IMG/VR virus record: IMGVR_UViG_3300010373_000001
Span: 1 to 64,000 of that record
DNA: 64,000 nt
Direction: 5' to 3' (one strand)
DNA from: a virus
The notes beneath the pieces were generated by a model. It did no database searches. It saw only the letters and a program-made list of their open reading frames with translations, and had not been told where the DNA came from. Shown piece by piece: positions 39,001 to 46,299 of the stretch (position 1 is its first letter; each line of letters begins with the position of its first letter). The position numbers were made by a program, and so were the translations under genes.

Positions 39001-39271
39001 CTGGCGGGATATTCTGCAATGCGAAAGGATTATACGGTCTTGCAAAACCCTGAGTCATACCGCCTTGCTGCTGTGCGGTAGGCAAGCTGCCGCCACCAAT
39101 CCCGCCGCTAAGATTCAGTCTTCCTATTGCATCAGTCAGTTTAGTAACAGACTGGTTAAGGGTATCTACTGATTCTTGCAGGTGATTGGCACCAGCGCCA
39201 TTAAAGAGAGTGCCACTAGCACCACCGAGGTTTCCCTCTGGTACTGGCCATCCCCCTTCATCAGTTGCCAT
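36095..39271 (-). CDS. Tape measure protein with NlpC/P60 and transglycosylase-like domains
   Basis: The 1058-residue protein is the longest in the tail block. The first ~580 residues are Gly/Ala/Met/Gln-rich helices with two membrane-like Ala/Gly/Leu stretches. An NlpC/P60 domain follows at about 600-720 (QFVGTPYVWGG, FDCSGLIEYAYAQAG with the Cys near 626, NPGHEAMMI with the His). At about 830-945 a lysozyme/transglycosylase-like domain has WLVMAESGYNN and GAFGIAQALP, with its Glu. These would open the host wall during injection. The length sets the tail length. Confidence 0.85.
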   Translation of the reverse strand: MATDEGGWPVPEGNLGGASGTLFNGAGANHLQESVDTLNQSVTKLTDAIGRLNLSGGIGGGSLPTAQQQGGMTQGFARPYNPFALQNIPPGIGGGGPGGAGNVRPPMTFGMLSATTGGGGGMNPLPSGGTGSVVYGAFSRMGSSMMRTQLGMNAYASMSRLGMNIGNGYQAAQSMSFRQAFGVNNTNLNALAASPLDAIAGAQQLQYLGGSPSFMSTSLGRAGFGATAAFGISNPMLSMQQSSALAQQLYSPTLSQRMMAMGFPVTPRGLGGGPPASSAMIAQSLIQGLYGGRRSVSSSALDKGLGMGGRANASIQALGLNPTQMTPFLQAYNQLFQRGLNTNQAQSLINQASQGTVGSMKAAQQRLSDLGVSTTDIQKIKNNQAIGTSRQADIANGFNAGLTAATGTLESFNSALTSLMNTMGLSGPGGFAGGFAGSLGGGAASHLANTIGGGMVQGLIMRRMLTGGAASSLVAGGTGAAEGGMLAKLGLGGLTLGGAVGTAGVGALLLGLNSMHNKNGTTMLQQGPGGPNSAWNSWGTLLHDIGGLFSGGGGGQAAFNARFGNMQPNRSGGAGGSVPQSSQKQGNKGSATGGASASALNAVKIAEQFVGTPYVWGGDSPQTGFDCSGLIEYAYAQAGVRLPRTSEEQWQFLSKRAVARNSVQAGDILFAAGSFGTPNNPGHEAMMINNRQIIEAPHTGADVTIRGYNPGEWAHAARVKGGLGGGMSQPIGGGPGNTITGNTGDSGSSIGGAASSGINFSEAGAASNIGELAALAGAGGGGGAAAQLMGSASPLSAGGNRKNRGRTGHSPTGGIIGGGTIGQNKTLMKKLAGAYGWGSGPQWDALDWLVMAESGYNNLVWEGGSTGMNPGPGSSGAFGIAQALPASKYPQAGRPVSMGGNADPKTQELWMLNYVAGRYKTPSGAKAFHLAHNWYSGGGDPKAGSWGVVGDRGPELVNFGKDAQVRSNADTMHLLKGQHALPAQNPWRIPGERDIVHDKFSSRGMNIHLNFGASAIVVNVDHGGEFDASKSGRMIADQIVRHLSSEDVLKSIGTGRKL

Positions 39272-39470
39272 TCGACTGTCTTTCTGCTTTGACTTTAGCT
39301 TTCTTGTACCAGTATTTTCTCTCTCTGACAGAGAGGTTCTTTATACTTTCCAGACCGAGGAAAGGGAACTGATCGAAAATGTTCTCTATCTCTGTGTATG
39401 TCTGGTAGTAGTTCAGACCTTTTTCCCCATCAGATGTGGAGAAACAAATTACCCAGTCCCACGGCGACAT
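39261..39470 (-). CDS. Second tail-assembly-chaperone-type protein
   Basis: The 69-residue protein starts MSPWDWVICFSTSDGEKG and ends with SVRERKYWYKKAKVKAE, a basic motif common in small proteins before tape measure genes. It overlaps the preceding 301-residue gene by 41 bases in another frame and the tape measure by 11. A GAGG six bases before its ATG allows direct initiation. In many phages such a pair is made by programmed frameshift; I see no classic slippery site. Confidence 0.55.
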   Translation of the reverse strand: MSPWDWVICFSTSDGEKGLNYYQTYTEIENIFDQFPFLGLESIKNLSVRERKYWYKKAKVKAERQSNGN

Positions 39471-40335
39471 TCACATCCTCGCCGCAGGCAGCACACTTAT
39501 GCTTAATCTGGTCGTACTTAGGGCCAGGCTGACCATCACTAAGAGCGTCAAGGATCTTGTGCCTGTCCACCATTCCCATTGTCCTGATCATTGAGGGGAA
39601 CGCTGCGATAGTATGAACTGTCCCGGATGAATCCGTGATAGCCTCTACACATTTCTCCAGCAAAACTGACTGACGTTCTGCCATCGTAAGTTCTGAATCT
39701 TCGTAGACAGTAATCTGGTCATTGCCGCTGGCTAGTCTTACGTGGGCAGTCCTTCCCTTGCGCAATTCGATATCAAACTCAATCTTGTTAGCCGGATCGT
39801 CCAGCTTGACAGACGGAATGTCATCGATCGTAAAGGTAAGCTTTGCTTTTACCCCGCAGCTAGGACAGTTCCAGGGATCAATCTCAATATCCTCACCGTA
39901 AGTAGACTTACGGATTCCAAGGATAAGCTGTTCCCTGTCACCGATAAGAAGTTCACCTAGCAGCTTCTCAGTGAGACTGACTGGATACTCACCGATTCTG
40001 AGAACGCCCAGCTTAAGAAGCCTGTCAACAAAATGAAACTGGTTAAGAGACTGTGCGGCCCTGGAAAGAGCTTCCTCGTCTGAGCCGTTTAGTTCCTTAA
40101 CTAGTACAGTCCTGGTTACCTTACCATCTTTCAGCAGACCTCCCGGCAGATTCACAAGGTCATCTGCCGGGAGGGTTATAACCGGGATCTCTGCTGTACT
40201 GGCTTCAGTTATTAGTGCGGCAATTTCTGCATTAGCCTTGTCTGGATCTTTCATAGGATCAATCCAGTCGGCTGGTGGATCGGATACGATAACCGGGTCA
40301 GACTTAACTGCTTTGGTTCTCGTTCTTGTCTCCAT
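39430..40335 (-). CDS. Tail assembly/baseplate chaperone-like zinc protein
   Basis: The 301-residue protein lies between tail tube and tape measure, the slot for tail assembly chaperones or T4 gp26-like proteins. It has two CxxC pairs, WNCPSCGVKAKL near residue 155 and HKCAACGEDV near the end, which probably bind zinc. A helical middle (EALSRAAQSLNQFHFVDRLLKLG) is present. The exact role is inferred from position and from this composition. Confidence 0.6.
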   Translation of the reverse strand: METRTRTKAVKSDPVIVSDPPADWIDPMKDPDKANAEIAALITEASTAEIPVITLPADDLVNLPGGLLKDGKVTRTVLVKELNGSDEEALSRAAQSLNQFHFVDRLLKLGVLRIGEYPVSLTEKLLGELLIGDREQLILGIRKSTYGEDIEIDPWNCPSCGVKAKLTFTIDDIPSVKLDDPANKIEFDIELRKGRTAHVRLASGNDQITVYEDSELTMAERQSVLLEKCVEAITDSSGTVHTIAAFPSMIRTMGMVDRHKILDALSDGQPGPKYDQIKHKCAACGEDVNVAVGLGNLFLHI

Positions 40336-40359
40336 TTATTTCTCCGTATGTTAGTTTAA

Positions 40360-40929
40360 TCAGATGCTATTTCCAGTTGGAGGAGGAGCATCAACATTAC
40401 CGATAGCCTTGGCAACCGTGTAGTCAAAACCTTCATGAGCCAGAACTAGCTGGCTGATGAATAGCTGGTTAGCACCAGCGTCAAGGTCTGACCAGGCTAC
40501 TGAAGTAGGCCATGCATTATAAATTCTGAACTGTGCTTTTACCGGCACAGAAGCGGCTGTAACGGGATGGTCTAGGATCTGCACGTCAATGGTACGACGG
40601 AAGTCCTGACCTGCCTGCTGAGTACCAGAACCCTGCATAACTGTGAATAGCTGAGCCATCCACGCAATACTCTGATCAGTACCCACAGCTACACCCTTTG
40701 ACAGAGTGATTGGCGAGAAGTCTGCCTGACCGGGCATTTTCTGAGTAGTCGTGTTGTAGCCACCCTCACGGTAGGCGATAACATCGACAGTAATGTTCAG
40801 ACCTGAGACTGACATGAAACCAATGTTGATAGCCTTGCCATTCGGCGGGCTGATAGACACAAGGAACTTGAAGTTACGCAGAGGGTCTGTGCTTAGGTGA
40901 GCAATAGATGATTGCTGCTGTACGGCCAC
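40360..40929 (-). CDS. Tail tube protein (gp19-like)
   Basis: The 189-residue protein matches contractile tail tube proteins: NFKFLVSISP at the start, VSGLNITVDVIAYREGGYNTT, a KMPGQADFSPITLSKG loop and a QFRIYNAWPTSVAW strand near the C-terminus. It forms the rigid inner tube through which DNA passes. It follows the sheath gene by ten bases, the usual order. Confidence 0.88.
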   Translation of the reverse strand: MAVQQQSSIAHLSTDPLRNFKFLVSISPPNGKAINIGFMSVSGLNITVDVIAYREGGYNTTTQKMPGQADFSPITLSKGVAVGTDQSIAWMAQLFTVMQGSGTQQAGQDFRRTIDVQILDHPVTAASVPVKAQFRIYNAWPTSVAWSDLDAGANQLFISQLVLAHEGFDYTVAKAIGNVDAPPPTGNSI

Positions 40930-40938
40930 GTCAACCTC

Positions 40939-42492
40939 TCACGCTGTAGTAGTTGTGGTAGTAGTTCCGGTGTTCTGGAACTGGCTAATGGTGATCAGGA
41001 TGAATTCCGCAGGGCTTAGCAATGACACAGCAACTTGGCAATTAACGATACCGGCCTGCGCTGTAGCAGGAGTGTTGTTTGTGTCGTCGCAGATAACTGC
41101 GAAAGAATCAGCCGGAGTTGAACCACCGAATACACCAGCCTGTAGCTGCTGAGTCAGATAGTTCGTGATCACAAGAGTAATCTGCTTCCATAGTGCAGGG
41201 TTGTTTGGCTCGAATAGAGCAAACTGAAGCAGGAAGGTAAGGTCATGCTCAAGCTTGATAAGCTCGCGCCTTACCGCAACGTATCTGTCAGGGTAGCCCT
41301 GTTCCAGAGTACGGGCACCCATGATAGCCGGGAAATATCCTGGCACGAATCTTAGGGCATTAATGTTGTTCGCATTCAGAGTGTCAAGGTCATCGTTAGT
41401 GAACCTTGCTTCGAAGTCGATAACGTTAATAGCACCAAAAGATACACCAGCGGGTGACTGATGCGGACCCTTAGCTGCGTCTGTTCTTGACCAGATTCCC
41501 AGCACGGAACCACCAGGCGGAAGCCATACGGTAGCACCAGGCAGTGAGGAAGCCGGGTCAGATACAAGAATGAATGGTGCGTAGATCGTTGCGTAGGTAG
41601 AAGCGGTGATAGAAGATCCACCAGTTACCATGTTCAGGTATCTCTGAACAACGTCAGCACTTGTCTCAGGCGGGTTAGGTACAGGACCATCAATAACAAG
41701 CATGATGTCCCCGCGTCCCTCAGCCCATGCAATAAGATCATTCAGGATTGTTACGTCAGTAAGACCAGGAATGTTAAGGTTAAGCGCCTGACCCTGAAGA
41801 GTGTCGAAAGCAACGGGGATAAGAGTTGCGATACTTGGTGAGGTTACACCATCTGATCCACCAGCAAGAGGGGTAGCTGAGATCAGTGCCGGGTCATTAA
41901 CGCCCGGCTGGTATGAACCAGAAATAGTAGGAACAACCTTGACGAACTTGGAACCTGAAACGTTAGAGTTAACGATTGATACCACATTACGGTTGTCGGC
42001 CGGGTTAATGCTCAGGTCAATGAATCTCTCGACCAGATTAACCGGGGCTGTACCGTTGTAGTAGATGTCAACGTTGAAACGTCCCGCGTTTCCAGCGGTA
42101 GTAATAGCAACGTAAACGTTGTTAGCCCACGCTCCGGGTGAATAAGCATTAACCGTCAGCACATTATCTGGCGGGCTATTCACATCCTGAAGGTTCAGTG
42201 ATGCACTGGTGGCATCAGAGTTAGGGATTCTCAGCACGAAGCAGCCGGTTCCGCCGTTAAGGAAGAACTCATACACAGCATAGTGCAGCGGACTGCCATT
42301 AGCTGTAGCAAAGCCTCCGTAAAGCTTAACGAACTGGCTCCATGACTTTACAAAAGTAGGAACAGTTGGACCCTGATTGAATACTGCCGCAAATGCACCG
42401 ACAGCTTCTCCGGGAATAAAGCCGTTCCCAGTCAGGGGCTCAAGAATTTCCTTGATGAAAATTCCTGGGCGACCTGTAGTTGGTGTAGACAT
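40939..42492 (-). CDS. Contractile tail sheath protein
   Basis: The 517-residue protein starts TGRPGIFIKEILEP. It has a variable middle (about 100-300), then INVIDFEARFTNDDLDTLNANNINAL, and a conserved C-terminal domain (RRELIKLEHDLTFLLQFALFEPNNPALW, then ITNYLTQQLQAGVF). These are hallmarks of phage sheath proteins. It defines the tail as contractile. The promoter-like site near 43331 and the terminator-type gene lie upstream. Confidence 0.9.
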   Translation of the reverse strand: MSTPTTGRPGIFIKEILEPLTGNGFIPGEAVGAFAAVFNQGPTVPTFVKSWSQFVKLYGGFATANGSPLHYAVYEFFLNGGTGCFVLRIPNSDATSASLNLQDVNSPPDNVLTVNAYSPGAWANNVYVAITTAGNAGRFNVDIYYNGTAPVNLVERFIDLSINPADNRNVVSIVNSNVSGSKFVKVVPTISGSYQPGVNDPALISATPLAGGSDGVTSPSIATLIPVAFDTLQGQALNLNIPGLTDVTILNDLIAWAEGRGDIMLVIDGPVPNPPETSADVVQRYLNMVTGGSSITASTYATIYAPFILVSDPASSLPGATVWLPPGGSVLGIWSRTDAAKGPHQSPAGVSFGAINVIDFEARFTNDDLDTLNANNINALRFVPGYFPAIMGARTLEQGYPDRYVAVRRELIKLEHDLTFLLQFALFEPNNPALWKQITLVITNYLTQQLQAGVFGGSTPADSFAVICDDTNNTPATAQAGIVNCQVAVSLLSPAEFILITISQFQNTGTTTTTTTA

Positions 42493-42495
42493 ATA

Positions 42496-43227
42496 TTATT
42501 CCTCAAAATTTAGCTGAGCGACACTCCACTCAATCGGGACACCAACACTGAGAAGAGTTTTGCTCTCGATAAGATGATTGGCGGTGATATCGGTAGTGCT
42601 TGAGTATTCACTCAGATCAACATTAATCTCCTTGACAGGAGGGTATGTATATATTGTGGGCAGAAGCTCAGAGAAAACCCTGACCTTATAGTCCACCCAG
42701 AATATTCTTTTTCCGTTGTTGTCAGTTCCGGACCTTAGATCGGGACCGCCAATTAGTTGCATCGTTCTCTTTGTCCCGTCTTGCGGGATGTCAAGGAATC
42801 CGTATTTAGGATGAAGTCGTTCGTATTGTGCTAGTGCGGAAACCAACGGAATAGTATGCTCGTGCATGAAACGCGAGTAAACTGTGACCTGATAGTCGAA
42901 GTTGTACGGTATCGGGAAGTACGAGTAGTACGGACCAGCTAACGGGTCGAATGTAGTAGTGTCAGGACCAGTGTCCTTCCACCATGGAGCAAAGCCTTCC
43001 GGCGCATAAGGGAGAGTAGTGAAGCCATCATGCATTCTCTCTGGCGCTGGATACCATCCCTGGTGAGTAATAATAACTATAGGGAAAGTAAGATCAGCTA
43101 CTTCTGATTCGGGCAGCCTGAAGCGGACAGGCACGGGCCTGCCGCTTACAGGAGAATTTGCGTCAAAAACTCTTAGCCCCTGAAGCTTGAGCTTCAGTGC
43201 GCCATCTTCATTAAGAAGCCAGGGCAT
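42496..43227 (-). CDS. Probable tail terminator/completion protein
   Basis: The 243-residue protein begins MPWLLNEDGALKLKLQGL and contains DLTFPIVIITHQGWYPAPERM and YFPIPYNFDYQVTVYSRF, a mixed beta/alpha pattern as in tail terminators. I chose ATG 43227, after GGAGGA. Its place directly before the sheath gene supports a role at the head-tail junction. No firm family match can be made. Confidence 0.6.
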   Translation of the reverse strand: MPWLLNEDGALKLKLQGLRVFDANSPVSGRPVPVRFRLPESEVADLTFPIVIITHQGWYPAPERMHDGFTTLPYAPEGFAPWWKDTGPDTTTFDPLAGPYYSYFPIPYNFDYQVTVYSRFMHEHTIPLVSALAQYERLHPKYGFLDIPQDGTKRTMQLIGGPDLRSGTDNNGKRIFWVDYKVRVFSELLPTIYTYPPVKEINVDLSEYSSTTDITANHLIESKTLLSVGVPIEWSVAQLNFEE

Positions 43228-43330
43228 TATATCCTCCCCCTGACATAGCGCATACAAACTGGCTGCAAGAAGGCAGCGTTAAGAACATAGGTAACTCCAG
43301 TCTGTATGAGCAATTGTATTTCGCATGATC

Positions 43331-43339
43331 AGTATATCA
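43331..43339 (-). promoter_or_regulatory. Extended -10 promoter candidate before the tail operon
   Basis: TGATATACT on the minus strand (TG, one base, TATACT) is a full extended -10 element in one of the few noncoding gaps of the virion block. There is no good -35. It would read the tail terminator, sheath and tube genes. A 5-bp hairpin at 43262-43277 follows in the leader. Confidence 0.4.
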
Positions 43340-43342
43340 GAA

Positions 43343-44425
43343 TCAGGCGAACGAGTTACCTGCCTCTGCATGCTGATTCCAGAATGTAGTCAGCAAATTA
43401 TTTGCAAGAGGCGCGACAGTATATGCTCCAACTGTAGTCACAGGACCATGAGTAAATCCTGTAGCGTGAAGGTCGGAACCTGCCACTGCACCATAGCAGT
43501 TGTTAGTGAACGTAGTAGAGTCCACTCCCAGATGGTGCATTGATACAGCCTGGCAGACTGCATTATTATACAGGCTGTTAGCCAGGCCAGCTAGGGTCGT
43601 TGAAATGCTTGAACTATTCAGGCGGCAAGCCGGAACAGTAGGGTGGAAGAAGTTTGATCCGATGCCGGTGAAGTGGATATGCTCCATCTTAACTACCTTG
43701 CATCCGTTAAGCTCAATAGCGCAGTTGTTGAATACGCTGTTGATAATCATGTCCTTCAGGGTAAGCTTAGTTACCTGAATGAAGAACATGGCGGTGCATC
43801 CTGCGGTCAGGCTTCCTATACCTACGGTGTCCCATCTTCCACCGGATACCATGATGTTTTGCTGACCAGGAGTGTTGTTAGTACCGAAGCGGCAATTAGT
43901 CAGAAGAAACTGTGGTGTAGATAGTCCTACGATTCTTCTCATCCATGCGCCCTCGGCAAGATGAAGCCATGTGTTAGATCCGATGACAACATAATCAGCT
44001 AGCGAATAAACTCCAGCCGGAACCCATACCTCACCACCACCAGCAGCAGCAGCGTCATCCAGTGCCCTCTGTATGGCCGCAGAAGCGTCCTGGCCGTTGT
44101 TTCTTGGTGCGCCGTAGGTTGCCACTACATCATAAACGTTAGTGAACGTACCGCCGACTGAGCCAGGCTGAGCGATAAGCTGTGGTGGGATAGTACCATC
44201 ACTGTTTAGCTGTACTAGACCATTAGGAAGATTTACCCCAGCCAGAAGAGGGCTGACAAGACTGTTAGCAAATGCCCTGTCGCCATGAGGATCAGAAGGG
44301 AAGTTGGCTGAGTGCTGATCGATAGTATGCTGAGCATTAGCGGCGTCAGCTTCTACCTGATTGATAGCAGTGTTTAGCTCGTCGCCCCAGTCAAGCTGAC
44401 CGTCTACCGGAAGTGTGATTGGCAT
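43343..44425 (-). CDS. Pectate-lyase-like beta-helix protein, candidate depolymerase tailspike
   Basis: The 360-residue protein has an N-terminal helical and linker part, then YDVVATYGAPRNNGQDASAAIQRALDDAAAAGGGEVWVPAGVYSL, the classic opening of a pectin-lyase-fold beta-helix, followed by NTWLHLAEGAWMRRI and irregular beta coils (LTLKDMIINSVFNNC, MEHIHFTGIGSNFF). It probably binds or cuts a surface polysaccharide. I chose ATG 44425; the frame to 44461 runs through the upstream gene. It is oddly placed between connector and terminator genes. Confidence 0.75.
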   Translation of the reverse strand: MPITLPVDGQLDWGDELNTAINQVEADAANAQHTIDQHSANFPSDPHGDRAFANSLVSPLLAGVNLPNGLVQLNSDGTIPPQLIAQPGSVGGTFTNVYDVVATYGAPRNNGQDASAAIQRALDDAAAAGGGEVWVPAGVYSLADYVVIGSNTWLHLAEGAWMRRIVGLSTPQFLLTNCRFGTNNTPGQQNIMVSGGRWDTVGIGSLTAGCTAMFFIQVTKLTLKDMIINSVFNNCAIELNGCKVVKMEHIHFTGIGSNFFHPTVPACRLNSSSISTTLAGLANSLYNNAVCQAVSMHHLGVDSTTFTNNCYGAVAGSDLHATGFTHGPVTTVGAYTVAPLANNLLTTFWNQHAEAGNSFA

Positions 44426-44426
44426 T

Positions 44427-44939
44427 TTAAGGTTGGCTCCATTGTGCGAATAGTTGATCATCTACCAGTTCGTCTGGCTTCATCTGTGTTGCTTCAAGTC
44501 CTACGATGATGTCTCTCTGCTGAATCTGCCCGCGAATTGCCAGGGCCAGAACACGGAAGATCTTCTGATCGTAGTAAAGTCTGTCGTTAATATAGTTACC
44601 AGTCTGAATATCAGCATAGGTCATACCCACACCTACAAACTGATCGAAAGCAATAGAAGCTGTCAGGGTGTCATTGTAGTAGAAACCCATGTCAGTGTTC
44701 TCATTCTCGCCCTCAAGGTGAGTCACATGAAGGCAGGGAACTCTAACCGCAGGCTTGTAAACACGGCCAATGCCAGTAGCTTCGTCATAGATAGGGTCTA
44801 CTATAGTAGCGTCCTGATCTAGCCTGAAGTAGTCTATCCAGTCTCCTGAGACATCTCTCCAGCCGCGCATTCCCTTGAAGATACGGTCAGTTTCCTGATC
44901 AGCAGACCAGCGGCCTTTCTTCCAGTCCAGCTTACCCAT
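44427..44939 (-). CDS. Head-tail connector-type protein
   Basis: The 170-residue protein contains SADQETDRIFKGMRGWRDVSGDWIDYFRLD and a beta-rich middle, FGF-like without a known motif, then LALAIRGQIQQRDIIVGLEATQMKPDELV. Its location among head-completion genes supports a connector role. It overlaps the upstream gene by one base. The family is not certain. Confidence 0.5.
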   Translation of the reverse strand: MGKLDWKKGRWSADQETDRIFKGMRGWRDVSGDWIDYFRLDQDATIVDPIYDEATGIGRVYKPAVRVPCLHVTHLEGENENTDMGFYYNDTLTASIAFDQFVGVGMTYADIQTGNYINDRLYYDQKIFRVLALAIRGQIQQRDIIVGLEATQMKPDELVDDQLFAQWSQP

Positions 44940-45262
44940 CAGATACCGCGCTTCTTCAGGGCACTGACGAACTTCTTACCGTCAGCAGTAAGATTCTTAG
45001 AGTGCTGAACCGTAGGATCAAACTGCTGAGCCTGCTGAAACAGATGCATGGCAAGTCCCTGACCCTGGAATTGTTTTCCTACGTCAAGGCGTGTTACACC
45101 GCCAACTGGCTCACTCCTATAAGCAGGATCAGTGTTCCAGTAGATCTGTCCCACTAATCCGTGGTCAGGATGATGAGCTTCAATGCTTCCCATTCCGCCA
45201 CTGATATCTTTCTCAAGATTCAGATCACCGAATTGCAACGGCTGCAAAACTCTTCTTGCCAT
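44939..45262 (-). CDS. Short GNAT-like acetyltransferase-type protein
   Basis: The 107-residue protein has VGQIYWNTD, then TRLDVGKQFQGQGLAMHLFQQAQQF, which matches the acetyl-CoA-binding motif A of GNAT enzymes (Q-x-x-G-x-G/A), and ends TADGKKFVSALKKRG. The usual N-terminal strands are short, so it may bind but not catalyse. It lies among head-completion genes, coupled by one-base overlaps. Confidence 0.55.
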   Translation of the reverse strand: MARRVLQPLQFGDLNLEKDISGGMGSIEAHHPDHGLVGQIYWNTDPAYRSEPVGGVTRLDVGKQFQGQGLAMHLFQQAQQFDPTVQHSKNLTADGKKFVSALKKRGI

Positions 45263-45477
45263 TATGCACCCTGACCATTCTTGAAGTTCTCTGTTCTGCT
45301 GGCTTCAAATTTATTATTGCAGCCTGGGCAGATGGGACGAACCTTAGAGTCTACCTTATTGTCTGCGGCACTATATTTAGCCATCATCTTGCAATCTTTA
45401 CCGCAAAGAGTAGTTTTTCTGTCTGCGGTAAGATGTTCCTGCCTTCCGCCCGGTGATCTTGCATATAGATGTCCCAC
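45262..45477 (-). CDS. Small zinc-finger-like protein
   Basis: The 71-residue protein has two Cys pairs, TLCGKDC and PICPGCNNKF, separated by about 25 residues, consistent with one zinc site. It overlaps both neighbours by one base, so it is expressed with head-completion genes. The function is unknown. Confidence 0.55.
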   Translation of the reverse strand: MGHLYARSPGGRQEHLTADRKTTLCGKDCKMMAKYSAADNKVDSKVRPICPGCNNKFEASRTENFKNGQGA

Positions 45478-46289
45478 TACATACCCTGACCATTCCAGAT
45501 CGGTGAAGGAATACCGCTATCGTCAACCCAGTGCTTGTCAATTGGCGGGTTCTCACGCTCTGGCCAGATATGGTCATCGTACTCACGATCAACGAAAATC
45601 GGAACAAGTCTGCCAGTAGTGCGGGAAACTCTTCTAAGCTTTAGTGTTTCAGTACGGTACATACCAACGTTTAGCTGAGCACACATTCTTTCGTATCGCT
45701 CTTGCAGGTCATTGATATGTCCCATAAGCTGAGCATAACGAGCGGTACGGTTAATGTTCGTACCCTCTGCGGTCTGAATGTCGGCATCAGTAGCAGCGTC
45801 GTTAGCTAGTACCCATAGCGTGTTGATAGTAGCCAGGGTTACCAGCATCGGCTCTTCAATAGCAGGCAGATTGTCCAGAGTCATAGGAGTTCTGCGATAG
45901 CTAATGAATCCTTGCCTGGTATGCATTCTCTCAGTGATTGTCCTACCATGAGTATGCTGATGCAGAGAGTCGTTAATTTGGGTAGTCAGATCGTTATCAG
46001 TGAACATTCCCCACGCATAGCCCTGAGTCAGAACAGTCGCACCGTTGGCAACCTTGTCATTCAGCGTGATAAATCCAAGCTCTTCGTCCAGAACGTAGTC
46101 AGTTGTAGAACTAAGCAGGGTTGTCTGGGCGCCGTTGATGATAGTTACCTGAAGAGTATTAGGATCTATATTCTGCTTAGGCAGGTCGTATAGCTGAGTC
46201 ATGCCATCACCCAGGGATGAAGTCATGAAAGGCTGGAGCGGGTCACCAATCTCGTTCCTCACTCTGGCTATCATGTCTGACATTTGCAT
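45477..46289 (-). CDS. Head completion/adaptor-type protein
   Basis: The 270-residue protein begins MSDMIARVRNEIGDP and has helical stretches (EPMLVTLATINTLWVLANDAATD, then HINDLQERYERMCAQLN), typical of adaptor proteins that bind the portal. LITLNDKVANG-type beta strands occur before them. The ATG at 46289 follows AAGGAA. The assignment rests on position and this pattern. Confidence 0.55.
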   Translation of the reverse strand: MQMSDMIARVRNEIGDPLQPFMTSSLGDGMTQLYDLPKQNIDPNTLQVTIINGAQTTLLSSTTDYVLDEELGFITLNDKVANGATVLTQGYAWGMFTDNDLTTQINDSLHQHTHGRTITERMHTRQGFISYRRTPMTLDNLPAIEEPMLVTLATINTLWVLANDAATDADIQTAEGTNINRTARYAQLMGHINDLQERYERMCAQLNVGMYRTETLKLRRVSRTTGRLVPIFVDREYDDHIWPERENPPIDKHWVDDSGIPSPIWNGQGM

Positions 46290-46299
46290 TAGCTATTCC

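Noticed and set aside
42631-42660. Plus-strand TTGACA followed by TATATAT
   Set aside because: The spacing is about ten bases, far from 16-18, and the site lies inside a coding gene.
43262-43277. Short GCTGC/GCAGC hairpin in the leader of the tail-terminator-type gene as a terminator
   Set aside because: The stem is only 5 bp and it lies downstream of the promoter-like site, just before a strong ribosome site, so termination there would be self-defeating.
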